From Gnetum montanum (taxonomy: Eukaryota; Streptophyta; Gnetopsida; Gnetales; Gnetaceae): a stretch of DNA of 64,000 nt. How positions within the stretch are numbered: position 1 is the first letter of the stretch; the number at the start of each line of letters is the position of its first letter. The DNA lies in contig MNCI01004050.1 in NCBI GenBank assembly GCA_015680685.1, positions 377,971 through 441,970 on the forward strand, given 5' to 3'. Position numbers and translations under genes: made by a program. Below are positions 25,050 to 36,200 of this stretch, one piece after another. The notes below the pieces were generated by a model. It did not search any database. It was not told where the DNA came from and saw only the letters and a program-made list of their open reading frames with translations.

Positions 25050-26540
25050 CAAATTAGCAAAAAGGTAATTTTGGAAATGCACCCTAGGGCCTCATGGGTG
25101 TAGGACATCACTTAACTTGTTTGATGCACCTAGCACTCACTAGGGTATAGCACATAGTGTATAGACTTAGCCCTACATTTTGCAGGTTTAGCATCATGCA
25201 TAGTTAACAAAATTTTGGTAGAATTTTTCTAACTTTGGACTACCCCAATGGAGAGTAGTCCAAAAAAGGACAAAATTTTTTCTAACTCTAGGACTACCCC
25301 AACTATGCTCTAAAGCATGGAGAGTGTAGTCCCAAAAATGCACATTCTTCCAAACACATTTTAACAAACATTTAGCAAAGTAGGCATTTTGGCAAACACT
25401 TAGTAAACTACCCTCTCAACCCTTAAAGGGTAGAAAGCATAATTTTTCCCCATGACTATGGAGAGCGTAGTCTCCCCATAATGCCCCACCAACACCCCGC
25501 TACTATGGCTAGCTGCAACCCCCCAACCCACCCCCCCNAAACAAAACAAACATGTGTGTTCTATCGTCAATTGAAACTGTGGCCATGGCCCCCATGGCCA
25601 TGCTGCAAAGTATGGCCCATGGGAGCCCTAACCCTCATAGTTTTTCTTTCCTTTACTTTAAAAAAAAAACAAAAGCAAAAAAAATGTAGAAACAAACATC
25701 CAACTCACTTCCTACCCCCAAAATAGACTACCCCTAGTCACTGCTAGAACCCTGGCATCCTCTACAGCAGTGTTTCATGGAGCCCAATGGCAATCATGGT
25801 CCCTACAATCGTGCCACATCATGTGATGCCCTAAGGCCCTAGGCCTTGCAACCCTAAGCCCTACGCCATGTGCAGAAAAATACAAGAAAAATGTGCCCAA
25901 TGCCCATGCCCTTCAAAGATCATCCAACCCCTAAGCTAGCATGTGACCCCAAATCTTGCAACCATTCCACACCAAAAAGAAATAAAAGAGACAACAATGT
26001 GTGATGGTGGCTATTGCTCCCTATGGTCACACCACAGTAGCCTATGATGGCAACTGTGACTTCTGTGAGCACTTTGCGATGTGTGATGCATGGGGCCTTG
26101 AGCCCTGCAATCCTCAAAACCCTATGTGCATCATAAACCCTATGTGCAACCCCAAAATTCCCACACAAAAATGAATCTCTACTTTTCCCCACTAAAAATA
26201 GCCAGAAAAAAGTAGAACATAAGAGGCTGGCATGCAATGATGGCTGCGACCCCTGCAGTTGCACCATAGGATACAATAGTGGCCCCTGCAGCCATGCCCC
26301 CAAGCTCCTTACATAACCATAACCCTCACTACCAATAGAACATAACACAGAAACCCTCCTTGCCATCACACCCTCCCGACCACCATGCTACACCAAAAAC
26401 AATGTACAATAGCAGCAGCCACTATCACGGTTGCGCACCATGACAAAGCATCATGAACTACATTCCCAAACATGAAACCCTCCCAAAATTGCAAAAACAA
26501 AACAAAATGAAAAAAATGAGCAAAAGGGAAGAGTGTAGTC
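25050..26540 (-). other. Large first intron of the antisense gene of D
   Basis: About three times longer than the matching intron in C (36927-37469). It contains dispersed GACTAC/GACTATGCTC motifs of the D LTR (25235-25350), a GC-richer 1 kb block with many CCATGGCC-type palindromes (for example 25580-25600, 9-bp perfect arms), and a 149-codon minus frame at 26369-25920 that has no similarity I recognise. One ambiguous base (N) lies at 25538 after a run of C. Confidence 0.5.
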
Positions 26541-26610
26541 AGTGTACCTGGCTGACGCTAATGGCCTCCTCTCCTCCACATGTGCATGCGGTAGGCAACC
26601 TAGTACCCTC

Positions 26611-26615
26611 TCTCC
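26611..26615. repeat. Left target-site duplication of element C (TCTCC)
   Basis: TCTCC before the LTR start TGAAACACC; identical TCTCC at 45519-45523 after the other LTR. Confidence 0.95.
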
Positions 26616-26790
26616 TGAAACACCCTAAATTTTCAAGGCACTCTTGCTTCACCAGGGTCACCAAGGTCTTGGACATCAGGCTCACATTTCTACAAGTGTA
26701 GCCTCATGATAGTTTGGCAAGATGTTGAGAGTTGTCAACAGTGCTCAGGATGCCCAAAATAGTTTGGCAAGTTTTCTAGTTAAGACGTTT

Positions 26791-27458
26791 GCTATGCTAC
26801 GCTATGTAGCATAGTAGGCCTCGGGAGACAGTTGTTCAGGCAATCAACTATGAACTATTGCAATACAAAGTGCTATGTTGTGCTATGCTACGCAGCGTAG
26901 CATAGTGTAGCAAAAGCAAGATAGAAAGGCCCAGCTTACTTAGTGATTTCAATTGCACTCAGTAAGCACCTTCAGCCTTCAAAACTAGTTGCTTCGCTCA
27001 ACTTCAAGTTCTTCAGCAAAGCTCCTCTTACTAGAAAAGTAGCAGATTAGGCAAAAATCAGGCTATGTTGGCTACTACGCTACGTAGTGTAGCACAGCGT
27101 AGTGATGATGCAAGAATGACAAAAGGCATCTCAAAAGGCAGGATCAGCAAGTTCAAAGGCTTCACATTATAGAGAACAAAGGTTGCATATTGTCATCATG
27201 ATCATCAGACAAAAGTTTACAACTTAAGTGCAAATCGCAATTAAAGCCAGCTGCTACGTTATACTACACTACGTAGTGTAGCATAGCATAGCAAACATGC
27301 AGACCCAGCCAATACACTTCAAAGGCTTCCAACACCTGCAATTAACTCCAATGCAAATTTCTTCTTCAAACTGGTCGCTACACTATGCTACGCTACATAG
27401 CGTAGCACAGCGTAGTGAGTAGTTACACTACACTAACAAGCTACGCTCCACAGCGTAG
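26791..27458. repeat. Array of six palindromes in U3 of element C
   Basis: Perfect-arm inverted repeats: CTATGCTAC/GTAGCATAG (26792-26814), CTATGCTACGC/GCGTAGCATAG around one A (26883-26905), CTACACTACGTAGTGTAG, fully self-complementary (27264-27281), GCTACGCTA/TAGCGTAGC (27387-27406) and CTACGCT/AGCGTAG (27441-27458), with a less perfect one near 27072-27105. All lie upstream of the TATA box. The 3' LTR has diverged versions of the same array. Confidence 0.9.
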
Positions 27459-27674
27459 AATAGTGTAGTGGACGACTACACTATGTCGGTGTGCATCACT
27501 CCTTCTCTACATCATTGGCACACCTGATCCCAGCATCTCTAGTTTCGATAGCATGATTGCAATGCAGCAGGCTCATCAACCAACTTTGCATGTCCATGTA
27601 GCATGGACACGTCAACACCTTGTGGGTCCAGGACACATGGCGTCCAAACCGCATTTCTTGCGTGCTCCTAGCCC

Positions 27675-27682
27675 TATAAATA
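27675..27682 (+). promoter_or_regulatory. TATA box of the element C 5' LTR
   Basis: CCCTATAAATACC. The same place in the 3' LTR (44829-44838) has decayed to CTACAAATACC, while the D 3' LTR keeps CCTATAAATACCC at 52039-52050. Confidence 0.75.
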
Positions 27683-28362
27683 CCCTGATGAGCAATGCTC
27701 CAAGGGTTGGCAAATCAATTGAAAAATCTATTAGCAGGTTGGCAAAAATTTGTTGACAAGTTGACTAAGTTTTTGGCTCTTAGCAGTTTTTGGCAAAAAT
27801 TTTTGCAGTTGGCAAGTTGGCAAATTCGATTGGCAATTTTGAGTAGCTTTGAGCATTGTTTGCAGAAATTGGGAACCCTCCCTTTTGGCAAATTGCAATT
27901 CTCCCAGTTGGCCTTGTTAGCATTTTGCGTTGTTGGCTTTTGAGCCCACGTTCAAGTGCATAGTTGGTTTTCTTTGAACTTCCTAGTTACTTTTGGGATC
28001 TTTGTGCTTCCTAATGTTGTGCAACCAATTATATCCACCTTGACAAAGTAAAGCCGTAATCTTGAAGTGGTGCATTTCTTAACTCCAATTCACTTTATTT
28101 TCCTGTTTATCATCGCATTTTACATTGTTTTTCACTTCATCGCATTTAATAATTGTTATTTTATGCTATAAGCATTGTCTCTCAAAACAACATTTTCAAA
28201 AGGTTTAGTGACACTGACTAAGTCCCTATCTGATCAACCAGACCGTTTAGGGCACCCCGTTTCCATTTTCTCCAGCACGGCCCTTGCACGGATCTGGGGT
28301 TAAGACTGTCCAACCGACGACCTCTCGGTGTTTTCTAGCCACTGATGTTTTCGGTCGCTACA

Positions 28363-28384
28363 ATTTTCTGGCACTAGAAGAAGG
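28363..28384 (+). promoter_or_regulatory. Probable primer binding site of element C
   Basis: Directly after the LTR end, separated by a few bases (ATTTTC), is TGGCACTAGAAGAAGG. Position and the leading TGG fit a tRNA-primed PBS; I cannot assign the tRNA with confidence. Confidence 0.6.
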
Positions 28385-28762
28385 AAGGTTTAGTGCCCTT
28401 TCCGTGTTTTATGGTAGTCCTGTGTGCATTCTATACCCTGACACACACTAGTGTAAACTTGATACCCTTTTATGGTTGTTTATGCATCGTGTGGTACAGA
28501 TCAGTCACTTCAACGGTTCCTTCAAAATCCCACAGGACATAAAGCCTCTAATCGCCATTTGACCCCCTTATTTTATGGTAGTTTTGCATGCGTTCTATAC
28601 CCCGTTACACACTAGCATAAACATTACACCTTTTGTGATTGTTTACACATCGTGTGGTACAGATCGGTCGCTCAGATAGTTCCTTCGGAACCCTGCAAGA
28701 CAGAAAGCCTTGATCACCTTCCGATCTCCTTGTTTTCCTCGTTTGCAAACACTTTTAGCTTT
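28385..28762 (+). repeat. Leader of element C with a tandem duplication
   Basis: Two copies of about 150 bp, 28407-28561 and 28572-28723. Both carry TTTTATGGTAGT, TTCTATACCC, CACACTAG, TCGTGTGGTACAGATC and ACAGAAAGCC-like blocks in the same order. They lie between the PBS and the gag start and have no coding potential of note. Confidence 0.85.
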
Positions 28763-31430
28763 ATGACAATGATTTCCCCAAGCACTGTTGCTAACACCTC
28801 TAACGTTGAGGTTCCCCTCATGGTTCAAGGCATTGCAGGTGCCAAACAGCCACCTAACCTGGTGCTAAGGCCACATCGATCCCTCAGGGTCCAAAATCAA
28901 GCACTTGAGGGCTTGACCCAACAACACGAGCAATATAACTTTCTCTGCACTAAGGTGTAGGCAAACCTACCCTTAGATGTGCAAGAACTCGAAGACAAAC
29001 GTAGCTTCAAGTTTGCTTACTACAATGGGAAGGAATTTATTCCCACTCCTGGCATTTCCATCCCTTTAACGCAAATGAACTAATGGCTTATAGATCAGCT
29101 GGTATGGTTGTCTAGGCCTGGGAAGGCATAAGATACAGCATCTCACCATGATGAGGCTTTCTAGGATGGGCAGGAGGAACTGGACTCCCAATCCGAGGAG
29201 GGGGGTCAAATCAACCCTACCACCATCCCTGCTACCCCGTCATTCTGGAAGAACCTATTGTCTACCGCCACTCCATTCATGATCACATCTGTACCACCAT
29301 AGTCTGTGATTCCATCAGCAATGGGTAGCCATACTATGCACTCGGCGTATCAACACGCCCATCCTTCTATTTTACTCTCAGCCACTACCCCACCCCAAAC
29401 TGTTCACACATCCTTTTTTGCTTCGCAACATACACTAGTCATGGTTATCCTTCCCCACATTCACACTGTACCTACCTCACAATTGTATGTAGCTTCCACT
29501 TCCATTCCTACGTTTACACTTGTCCCATCGTCAACGACAGGCCCAAGCTCATCCACATGGTGGACCTCATTCACTTCTCCTCCTACTTCACAACCATCGC
29601 AAATGTCTCACTACACTCTCCATCAGACCTACCAAGTCCCACAAATGGTACAACCAAGCGCGGAACTATGGTCTGTTCCACTAGCCACACAAGTGGCCTA
29701 CCCCACAGCACAACCCACGACTGCTGCTTAAACAGCACCACCTACCAGGTGGTGGACAGCGCAAGCAGCACCATTCGCAGGGGCCGCCCTGATGGCACCA
29801 CCTATGGGTCACGCTGCTACCCCTGCCATGCCACAAATGGGAGCTACTCCCTCAGCTCCCCAACCATCCACATCATCTTCGGGTTTGGATCAAGCATTCC
29901 AGCTTATCCAAACCCTCACAGAGAAAATAAAACGTCTCAAGGCTATCGAGTCTGATACGGTACAAGTCATGGACTTCTACCAGGACGATCCCATTAGCCC
30001 AAGTCCCTGCACTAACATTACCCCTAGGGATGTCACTCCCTCATTTCACAAAATATAACAAGGAGGGGGATCCCAATACACACCTTGTTACATTCAAGTC
30101 TGAGTTCCTTCTTCAGCAACAATGGCCACATACGATCATCCGTGTCTTTGCCATGTCTCTGACTGGAAAATCCCTGGACTGGTACTAAGTCCTTCCACAC
30201 TCCTCCATATCAACCATAGAGGAGCTTCTGAAACCCAGTTCATGACGTGTTTCAAGTACAACTTGAGACCAGAGGTCACACTAGATCAGTTGATGAGTGT
30301 AAAACAAGATCCACTGGAACCAGTCCAAAAGTTCATCCAACGCTAGAGCGCAACCCTTAACGAAATCCACGAGCCCATCATGGAGGCCCACTTGCTGGCC
30401 GTCTTTAAGGATGTAGTGAATGACTTTATTAAGTCTAAGCTGTATTATCTCGCTCCGCACACTCTCAGTTAGGCTTTCGCCTAGACTAAGAGCATATAGG
30501 ATGCAGCTGAGGATAAAAAACACCCAGCCTACGTTGCATACAAGAACACCTTCACAAAGAAGGACAAGGACAAGGGTAAGGCTGCAACAACCACAGTGGC
30601 TGCTGTGACCAACGAAGCCAAACCCAACAATAATAACAAGAACAACAAAAAACTGGCCACACCTGCAACTAATCCCATGCCCAAATAGGGCAACACACCT
30701 CAACCTTCCACATCTGCACCTAAAACATCTGCACCACCTAAACCGAACTTTGAGCATAAAGATCGCTCAAAGTATACCTCGTTGCCTATCAAGCCTTCAG
30801 ATCTTCTGAAGTAATTACTGGCGGTGGGGTACATCTAACACAAGCGGATGTCAGAGGAGGGAGCTAGGAAGCATCAGCGATACTATGAACTCCTTAGGAA
30901 CCCCTCTTCGGCTTTGCCCTATGAGCCCCTAGTTCCTAAGAGTTTCAGGCTACAACGGTTCTGTGACTACCACCAAAACTGTGGTCACAACACCGATTAC
31001 TGCATGGCGTTGAAAGATGACATCCAACGGATGATCGATCAGGGAAAACTGGTGCTAGACGAAAGTAATCCAGTACATCCTGAGAATCAATCCTTGCACG
31101 TCTACACTGATCCTCTCAATGACAACAATGCCAGTTACATTATCAACACCATTGGCATTGACAGTGATCCTAAACCGCCCCAGCAGCCGTTTGTGATCCG
31201 TGTGCCTCAATGTAGTACACAAATACCACCAACGGCTAACCAAAACCCACAGCAACCTTTTGTCTTGAGAGTCCCTCCCCGGGCGTCTCCCCTTGCACCA
31301 ACTATTCCTCGGGCATCTGCCCCTGCACCACCTATTAACAGCAAAATCACACCGCCTCGTGCACTAACACCATTAGCACTATTTGTTATTAGGGGCCAAG
31401 CCATTCAACAACCCTTGCCCTGCATAAGAT
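28763..31430 (+). pseudogene. gag of element C
   Basis: The likely start is the ATG at 28763 (MTMISPSTV). The same frame runs through 28960, 29306-29731 and 29792-30058, interrupted by TAG/TAA codons, and then shifts. A low-complexity Ser/Thr/Pro/Gln region is at 29306-29880. The core gag domain follows (PHFTKYNKEGDP, about 30045; DQLMSVKQ, about 30290; FIKSKLYYL, about 30425). A zinc-knuckle-like motif, CDYHQNCGHNTDYC, lies at 30961-31002, with a Pro-rich tail after it. Gag builds the particle and packages RNA. Minus-strand frames here (for example 30757-30281) are shadows. Confidence 0.8.
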
Positions 31431-31439
31431 AGCTTCATA

Positions 31440-32472
31440 GCCTTTTTATTCTAAGAAATGAGAAGTGTGCTTCATGGATGAGACGTCGAAGGAAAGTACC
31501 ACCCTAGGTACCTCCAAGCCTACGCCCTCACCCCCTGCATCTACGTCCTCATCGTTGAAAGATGACATTGCTATACCTACACAGCCTTCACCACCTTGCC
31601 CGAAAGGGTCTAATCCCATACCCAAAACTGCCCCTCCTTAGGAAATTCGTCTCCTAGGATGAATGGAAGAGGAGAAAGGTAGTAAACCGGAACGTGGCCA
31701 AGACCTTTTGAGCGCTCTCACCCAGGTCAAGCAAGCTCTGAAATAGAAAAACACTACGTTGAGCCTGTATGACCTAATCATGACATCTACCGCACACCGT
31801 GAGGCTTTGGTTCGCATGTTAACGTCAATTCTGGTTGACAAGAACATTCCAGCGGAAGAGAAGGCAATCCATTCGGTCATGCTTCCTTCTACGCCTACAA
31901 AACCAAAGCCATCCCAACTAACTTTTTGCGACAATTCCATTAGGGAAGACCCTGAACAGGGTCAGGTGACGACAATGCCTCTTTTCATCATAATCCAGGT
32001 TAGTCAACATAAGATCCTGAGGGTACACATTGATGATGGGGCTGCTACCAATGTCATCCCTTTCCCTATTGTGAACAAGCTAGGTTTGGTCGACCAAATC
32101 AAACCCACAACTACGTCATGCTTAAAGTCGTTCAACAGGGCATGGGTTGTGATAAAAGGCACGATCCACATTGACTTTGTGGCAGGGGACCAATTCCCCA
32201 CAAACGCAACGTTCATCATGGTTGAAGAGATGCCCAGGTTTAACCTAATCTTGGGGAGGTCATGGTTAGCGCAACTTAGGGCTGTCTCTTCATCCATTCA
32301 TCAGGAGATCCATCTACCCTATGCAAGTAAGGAGGTGGTAATCCATGGTGACGAGGTAGCAACACAAGCTATCAATGACATAGATATGGAACAACGCTCA
32401 GAGGTTGTAACCTCTAAGAATGAAGTTCCTGTCTTTGTAGATACTAACCATCCAGAAAAAGAGCCAGCTTAA
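31440..32472 (+). pseudogene. Aspartic protease of element C
   Basis: The open stretch 31759-32472 contains the active site as DDGAATNVIP (about 32031-32060; the usual form is D-S/T/G-G), then CLKSFN, FVAGDQFPTNATF, and the C-terminal motif FNLILGRSWL (about 32239-32268). The order is that of Tat retropepsins, which process Gag-Pol. A TAG at about 31743 separates it from the upstream linker. It ends with a TAA at 32470, consistent with protease being the last domain of the first coding block and RT starting about 6 kb later. Confidence 0.85.
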
Positions 32473-32760
32473 CATGCCGGTTCAGAAAATGAAAACCGTG
32501 GGCTAAGTTGCCCGTCCAAATGAGGGATAGCGATGTGGACGAAGACCGTAGAAAAGCGTCTTGGCCTTACAGCTCACCCAATCCACAATGGGTCAAGAAG
32601 TAGTTACGCATAGCATAGCAACCCCAATGCTTCTTGCCCAATTAGCATCCTTTGTATATTTACTGCCTTTTTTTTTACATCCATCCATCTACGCTAGGTA
32701 CTAATTAAGTGTTCTCTAAATCCTTAGCATATCATTTGTTTACCACGTCATGGCCTAAAA
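32473..32760 (+). other. Post-protease spacer of element C
   Basis: No gene. It aligns loosely with 20400-20640 of D. If an Ogre-like intron exists its donor should be near here. I found no GT site conserved between C and D. Confidence 0.4.
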
Positions 32761-33096
32761 TTGCCTAAAACTATGCTATTATCCCAGGGCCCGAAACGGC
32801 CTAAAACTAGCGGTGGCCCCAAATGGCCTAAAACTATGCTACCGTCCAATGGCCCAAAATGGCCTAAAACTAGCAGAGGCCTGAAACAGCCTAAAACTAA
32901 CAGTGGCCTGAAATGGCCTAAAACTAGCGAAGGCCCAAAATGGCCTAAAACTAGCGATGGCCCGAAATGGCCTAAAACTATATACGGCCCGCTAAGGCCT
33001 AAAACTGGCAAGATTTCTTCTTTTTACATCACGTCCGACGGCCCGAAATGGCCTAAAACTAGCAATGGCTCAAAATGGCCTAAAACTAACACATAA
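32761..33096 (+). repeat. Tandem repeat array 1 of element C
   Basis: About eleven units of 27-30 bp, consensus near GGCCCGAAATGGCCTAAAAC plus TAGCGAT. Several adjacent units at 32890-32990 are almost identical. The 111-codon plus frame and the 87-codon minus frame across it (repeating GPKWPKTS and VLGHFGP) are by-products of the repeat. Confidence 0.95.
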
Positions 33097-33254
33097 AAAA
33101 TGAAAACATACATAAAATCGATCACATAGACAATGCATAAGCTAGCATAAGACCAATTTTCTTTCAAAATCTACTTCCTTCATTAAAATTTTTTTTATCA
33201 AACAATGTTTGCAATAGTTTCGCAAAAATTCAAAAAAATCAAAGACCCATACTG
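33097..33254. other. Interval between array 1 and the antisense gene 3' end in C
   Basis: A/T-rich, no gene seen; this would hold the 3' UTR of the antisense gene. Confidence 0.4.
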
Positions 33255-36200
33255 TCATAGGTCATCTTTGCCCGCATTGTCTTCACCTGCACCTTTGCCT
33301 TCCACATCATTCCTTTCTGTATCACCTTCCTCTGCACTTCCTTCTTCTGCCTCTTCATTTCTGCCCTCTATGGGCCCTGCATCTTCATCTAGAATCTGCA
33401 TGGTAGAAGTGAAGTAGTTAGCTAGAGCAACACATCAAAGCTAGAATAGAGCATAAACCTTTTCCATAGCAAAAAGTGACTAACCCGAGATGGCCCCACA
33501 TCTGCCTCGAAGGGTATGCAATCCAAACTGAGCCCAAGGCGGTGCCAAACCTCCTCCTCTATGATATTTGCCCAATGCCTATCACTTGGTTCAGCATCTG
33601 CAGCAGCTTTCTCCTTTTCAACGACCATCCATCTCGGCGGTTCTAGAGAAAAGGAGGCGGTAGTGATCTCACCTATGGGAAGATCCACTTCTCGTTCAGG
33701 AGATTCAGTGACCTTTACTTGCTCCATGAACTTGTTGTAAGCCTCAGAAGCACCAATGGCATTCACGAATGCTTCATAGGTAAATGCCTTCACTGAAGCA
33801 TCCCTGTATAGTTTGCGGTAGGTGGCACATTCCAGTTTATACATATGTTTATGGTTTTTCTGGGACTACCCCCACTCGTAAACTCTAACACTATAGTCTT
33901 TCCAGTTTTGGTTCTTCTAAGCCAACAAGTCCATCTGCATCCACTATTCTATTATCTCCCAGGTGGCCTCATTGTTGTGCTGCATGACTTTCTAGTATCT
34001 AGCATAATATATGACAGCCGTGCACCAACTGCCATCAAACTCGTACCTAGATTAGAGGTCTCACATTTCGATGCTCATTTCAGCCTTCTAGACTCATTTC
34101 CACAAGTCCTCATTGATGCGCCTACACTCCCACAAGGAGTGTGCCAAGTGCAAAGCACATTTTCTAGCCTCGTCGTATATGCGACAAGGCACCTCGGCCA
34201 CTTCAAACGAGAATGTAGGCACGGTGCAAACTTTCAACACCCGTGTCAAGTCCCACTTGAGTCAAGAGGCTGTGACCACATAAAGAGCACATTAGTCACA
34301 CTAGCGTAGCAAAGTTAGCAACCTCAAGAACTCTAGCATAGCAACACAAATAGCCTAGCGTAGCTACTTTACTTACCCACTTCAGGATCGACCTGTCTGA
34401 GATGGTCGATCATGTCGTCAACAACCCCCTGCATGAACATAAGATTGTTAGGGGTCTCGGCCCATGGTTCCAAGCAAATCAGGGGAGGTCCTGCAGCATT
34501 AATAGTGGTGTCTGTCATACAACCAAACGCATCAGTAATGACCAAGGTGGACTGCAATAAAGCTGTGAGTAACACAAATGACAATATAAGGGCTCCTACC
34601 CAGTAAACCCTTGGGGGTGATAACGGAGGGATCACCCATCGACATATCGTCGAATATATTGTCAAATTCACCAGCATCTAATTGCGGCTCCCCTCCTTTC
34701 TAGCTCAAAACTATGGTAGTACCCTTAGCATTCGTCCGCTCCCCCGATGTTGAACTGCATTTAGCAAAGGGATCTCCAACAGAAGTCCCTTCCCAGTTGA
34801 TGTGGGCTTCTTCTTTATTAACCGAGGCCTTTCTTTGTAAAACCCCAGCATCCTCCTCATCGTCAAAAATGTCCCCTTCTTTAGTAGGAGCGTCTTCCTT
34901 GTCAATGGAATCCCCTTCCCTTGTGATGGGGGCCCCTTCTTCTCTCTTGACCAAGGCCCTTTCCTCGATGGCTGGGGCCTCTGCGTCTTTATTTGCCACC
35001 CCCTTCTTGGAGGCCGACACCTCTTCATCACCTTCTTCTTCTTCCTCTTCTTCCTATGGTAGCAAAAACATATTTGCATTATATCTTAAACCACGTTAGC
35101 TTAAAGTAGGTGCTATGCTATGCTACGTTTCCTAGCGTAGCATAGCATAGTAGGCATTAACAAAATAGGCGAAGAAATAAACATAAGCAAAAGCATTTAC
35201 CAATGGGGGGTTGCATCCTGCGTAGCTTGAACCATAGTGTCCGCCCCTCTTCTTCTTCCATACGGAGGGTCTCCTTAGCTGGTTGAGGCCTCTTTCATCG
35301 TAACTTGGTGGCCACCGTCTCGGCAATTAGACACTTCCCTTGTGATATGCTACCGGCAGCAGTAGGGGGCACCTCTCCTATGCTGTCTTGTCCATGAAAG
35401 TTGTGGACCACTCGATCCCTAGTCGTCATAGAAAATGACTCCCCGATAGCTTCTAGGGGATCTTGGGCTCGAGTGATTTGGAGGATTTGGCAAATTCACA
35501 GTTTGGAAATCTTGTTACGATCTCGCACAACCCAGACTCTATTCTCACGGACTACCAAAAACTCTGCAAAACACTATAAGCAGGCTATGTAAAAGGTGTA
35601 GTGCACATTGAAACGGGACTCCTGCTTCTTATGAAGTGCAACCATTTCAGTTTTCAAGCCCTTGCACAGATGCCTAGCCTAGTTGTAGCAAGCCCCCTCT
35701 TCCATGACCTCCCGCATCACCCAAGCTTGCTCAATCCCAATGATCTTTCCTTGGGAAAGCAGCTGAGGGAAAGCACGAGCACGGAAGACGGGATAAACAT
35801 CTTTGGCAGCTCTCAGCTTGACTTTTCCATGAGGATCCCCTTTCGTCCTTTTGCAATCCCTAGCCACTCCTCAATGTCCTCCCTCTGACGGTTCACCTCT
35901 TTCTTGGTCTTTGACCCTATAGGAAGGTCGTCAGCAAGGACAGTGAAGAGGTCTGCAAATAGTTGGTCATTGATTTCAAGGACCACCCACACACCATGTA
36001 TACGTGTGCAGAAGTGGTCTACCTTTTCAGAAAAGGAGTCTGTTAGGATGAGCATCTCAACAGCAAGGACTCTTGGATTCGAAGCCAGAAACAAATCCAT
36101 GAGCCTAGCATCTTGAAGATGCTTAATTAGGGATTCCAAGGCTATGTTGCATATCCAAGACATCCTCCAATAGCGATCAGTTTAAAAGGTGCCCATCCCT

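Larger units (their letters stand above)
21325..26615 (-). pseudogene. Antisense intron-bearing HAD/FCP1-like gene of element D (main part)
   Basis: Lies opposite to D's own genes, between protease and RT, and matches the antisense gene of C (33255-37588) exon by exon. The exon at about 24962-24513 (minus) reads VELMGILC, then AVWFQPGS, EFLEYLL, MWSHL and finally the donor GTAAGG at 24512-24507. The order resembles the FCP1/NIF branch of HAD phosphatases, with the first motif's Asp replaced by Glu. Exon 22525-22410 contains MEPWEDML and CLRQVD and ends at GTATGT. A further donor, GTAATC, is at 22638-22633. The C-terminus is acidic (VEEEEPASPPS) and ends at 21325. The ~1.5 kb first intron holds GC-rich low-complexity DNA. 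Element C interrupts exon 1. Function unknown. Confidence 0.6.
26616..28362 (+). repeat. 5' LTR of element C
   Basis: Runs from TGAAACACCCTAAATTTTC to TTTTCGGTCGCTACA. The TATA box TATAAATA at 27675-27682 is intact. The U3 part upstream of it carries six palindromes (26791-27458). Downstream of TATA is a stretch dense in TTGGCAA repeats (27700-27850). The first ~250 bases differ from the 3' LTR at roughly 20 sites by eye. Confidence 0.95.

Noticed and set aside
25538-25538. Single N as an assembly join
   Set aside because: Follows a run of seven C in otherwise continuous D sequence; a base-call ambiguity is more likely than a gap.
25920-26369. 149-codon minus-strand frame in D
   Set aside because: Lies in the long first intron of the antisense gene, in GC-rich repetitive DNA; no recognisable domain and absent from C.
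29306-29955. Two overlapping plus frames (141 and 132 codons)
   Set aside because: The first is gag in frame; the second is the same low-complexity DNA in another frame.
30281-30757. 158-codon minus-strand frame
   Set aside because: Lies across the gag core of C, where the plus strand has clear homology; a shadow frame.
32761-33096. 111-codon plus-strand frame with repeated GPKWPKTS and the matching minus frame
   Set aside because: Produced by the 27-30 bp tandem repeat; no start context, no homologue in D.
34711-35099. Plus-strand Ser-rich frame (128 codons)
   Set aside because: Antisense of the acidic exon of the HAD-like gene, which has splice borders and a D counterpart; the plus frame is its complement.
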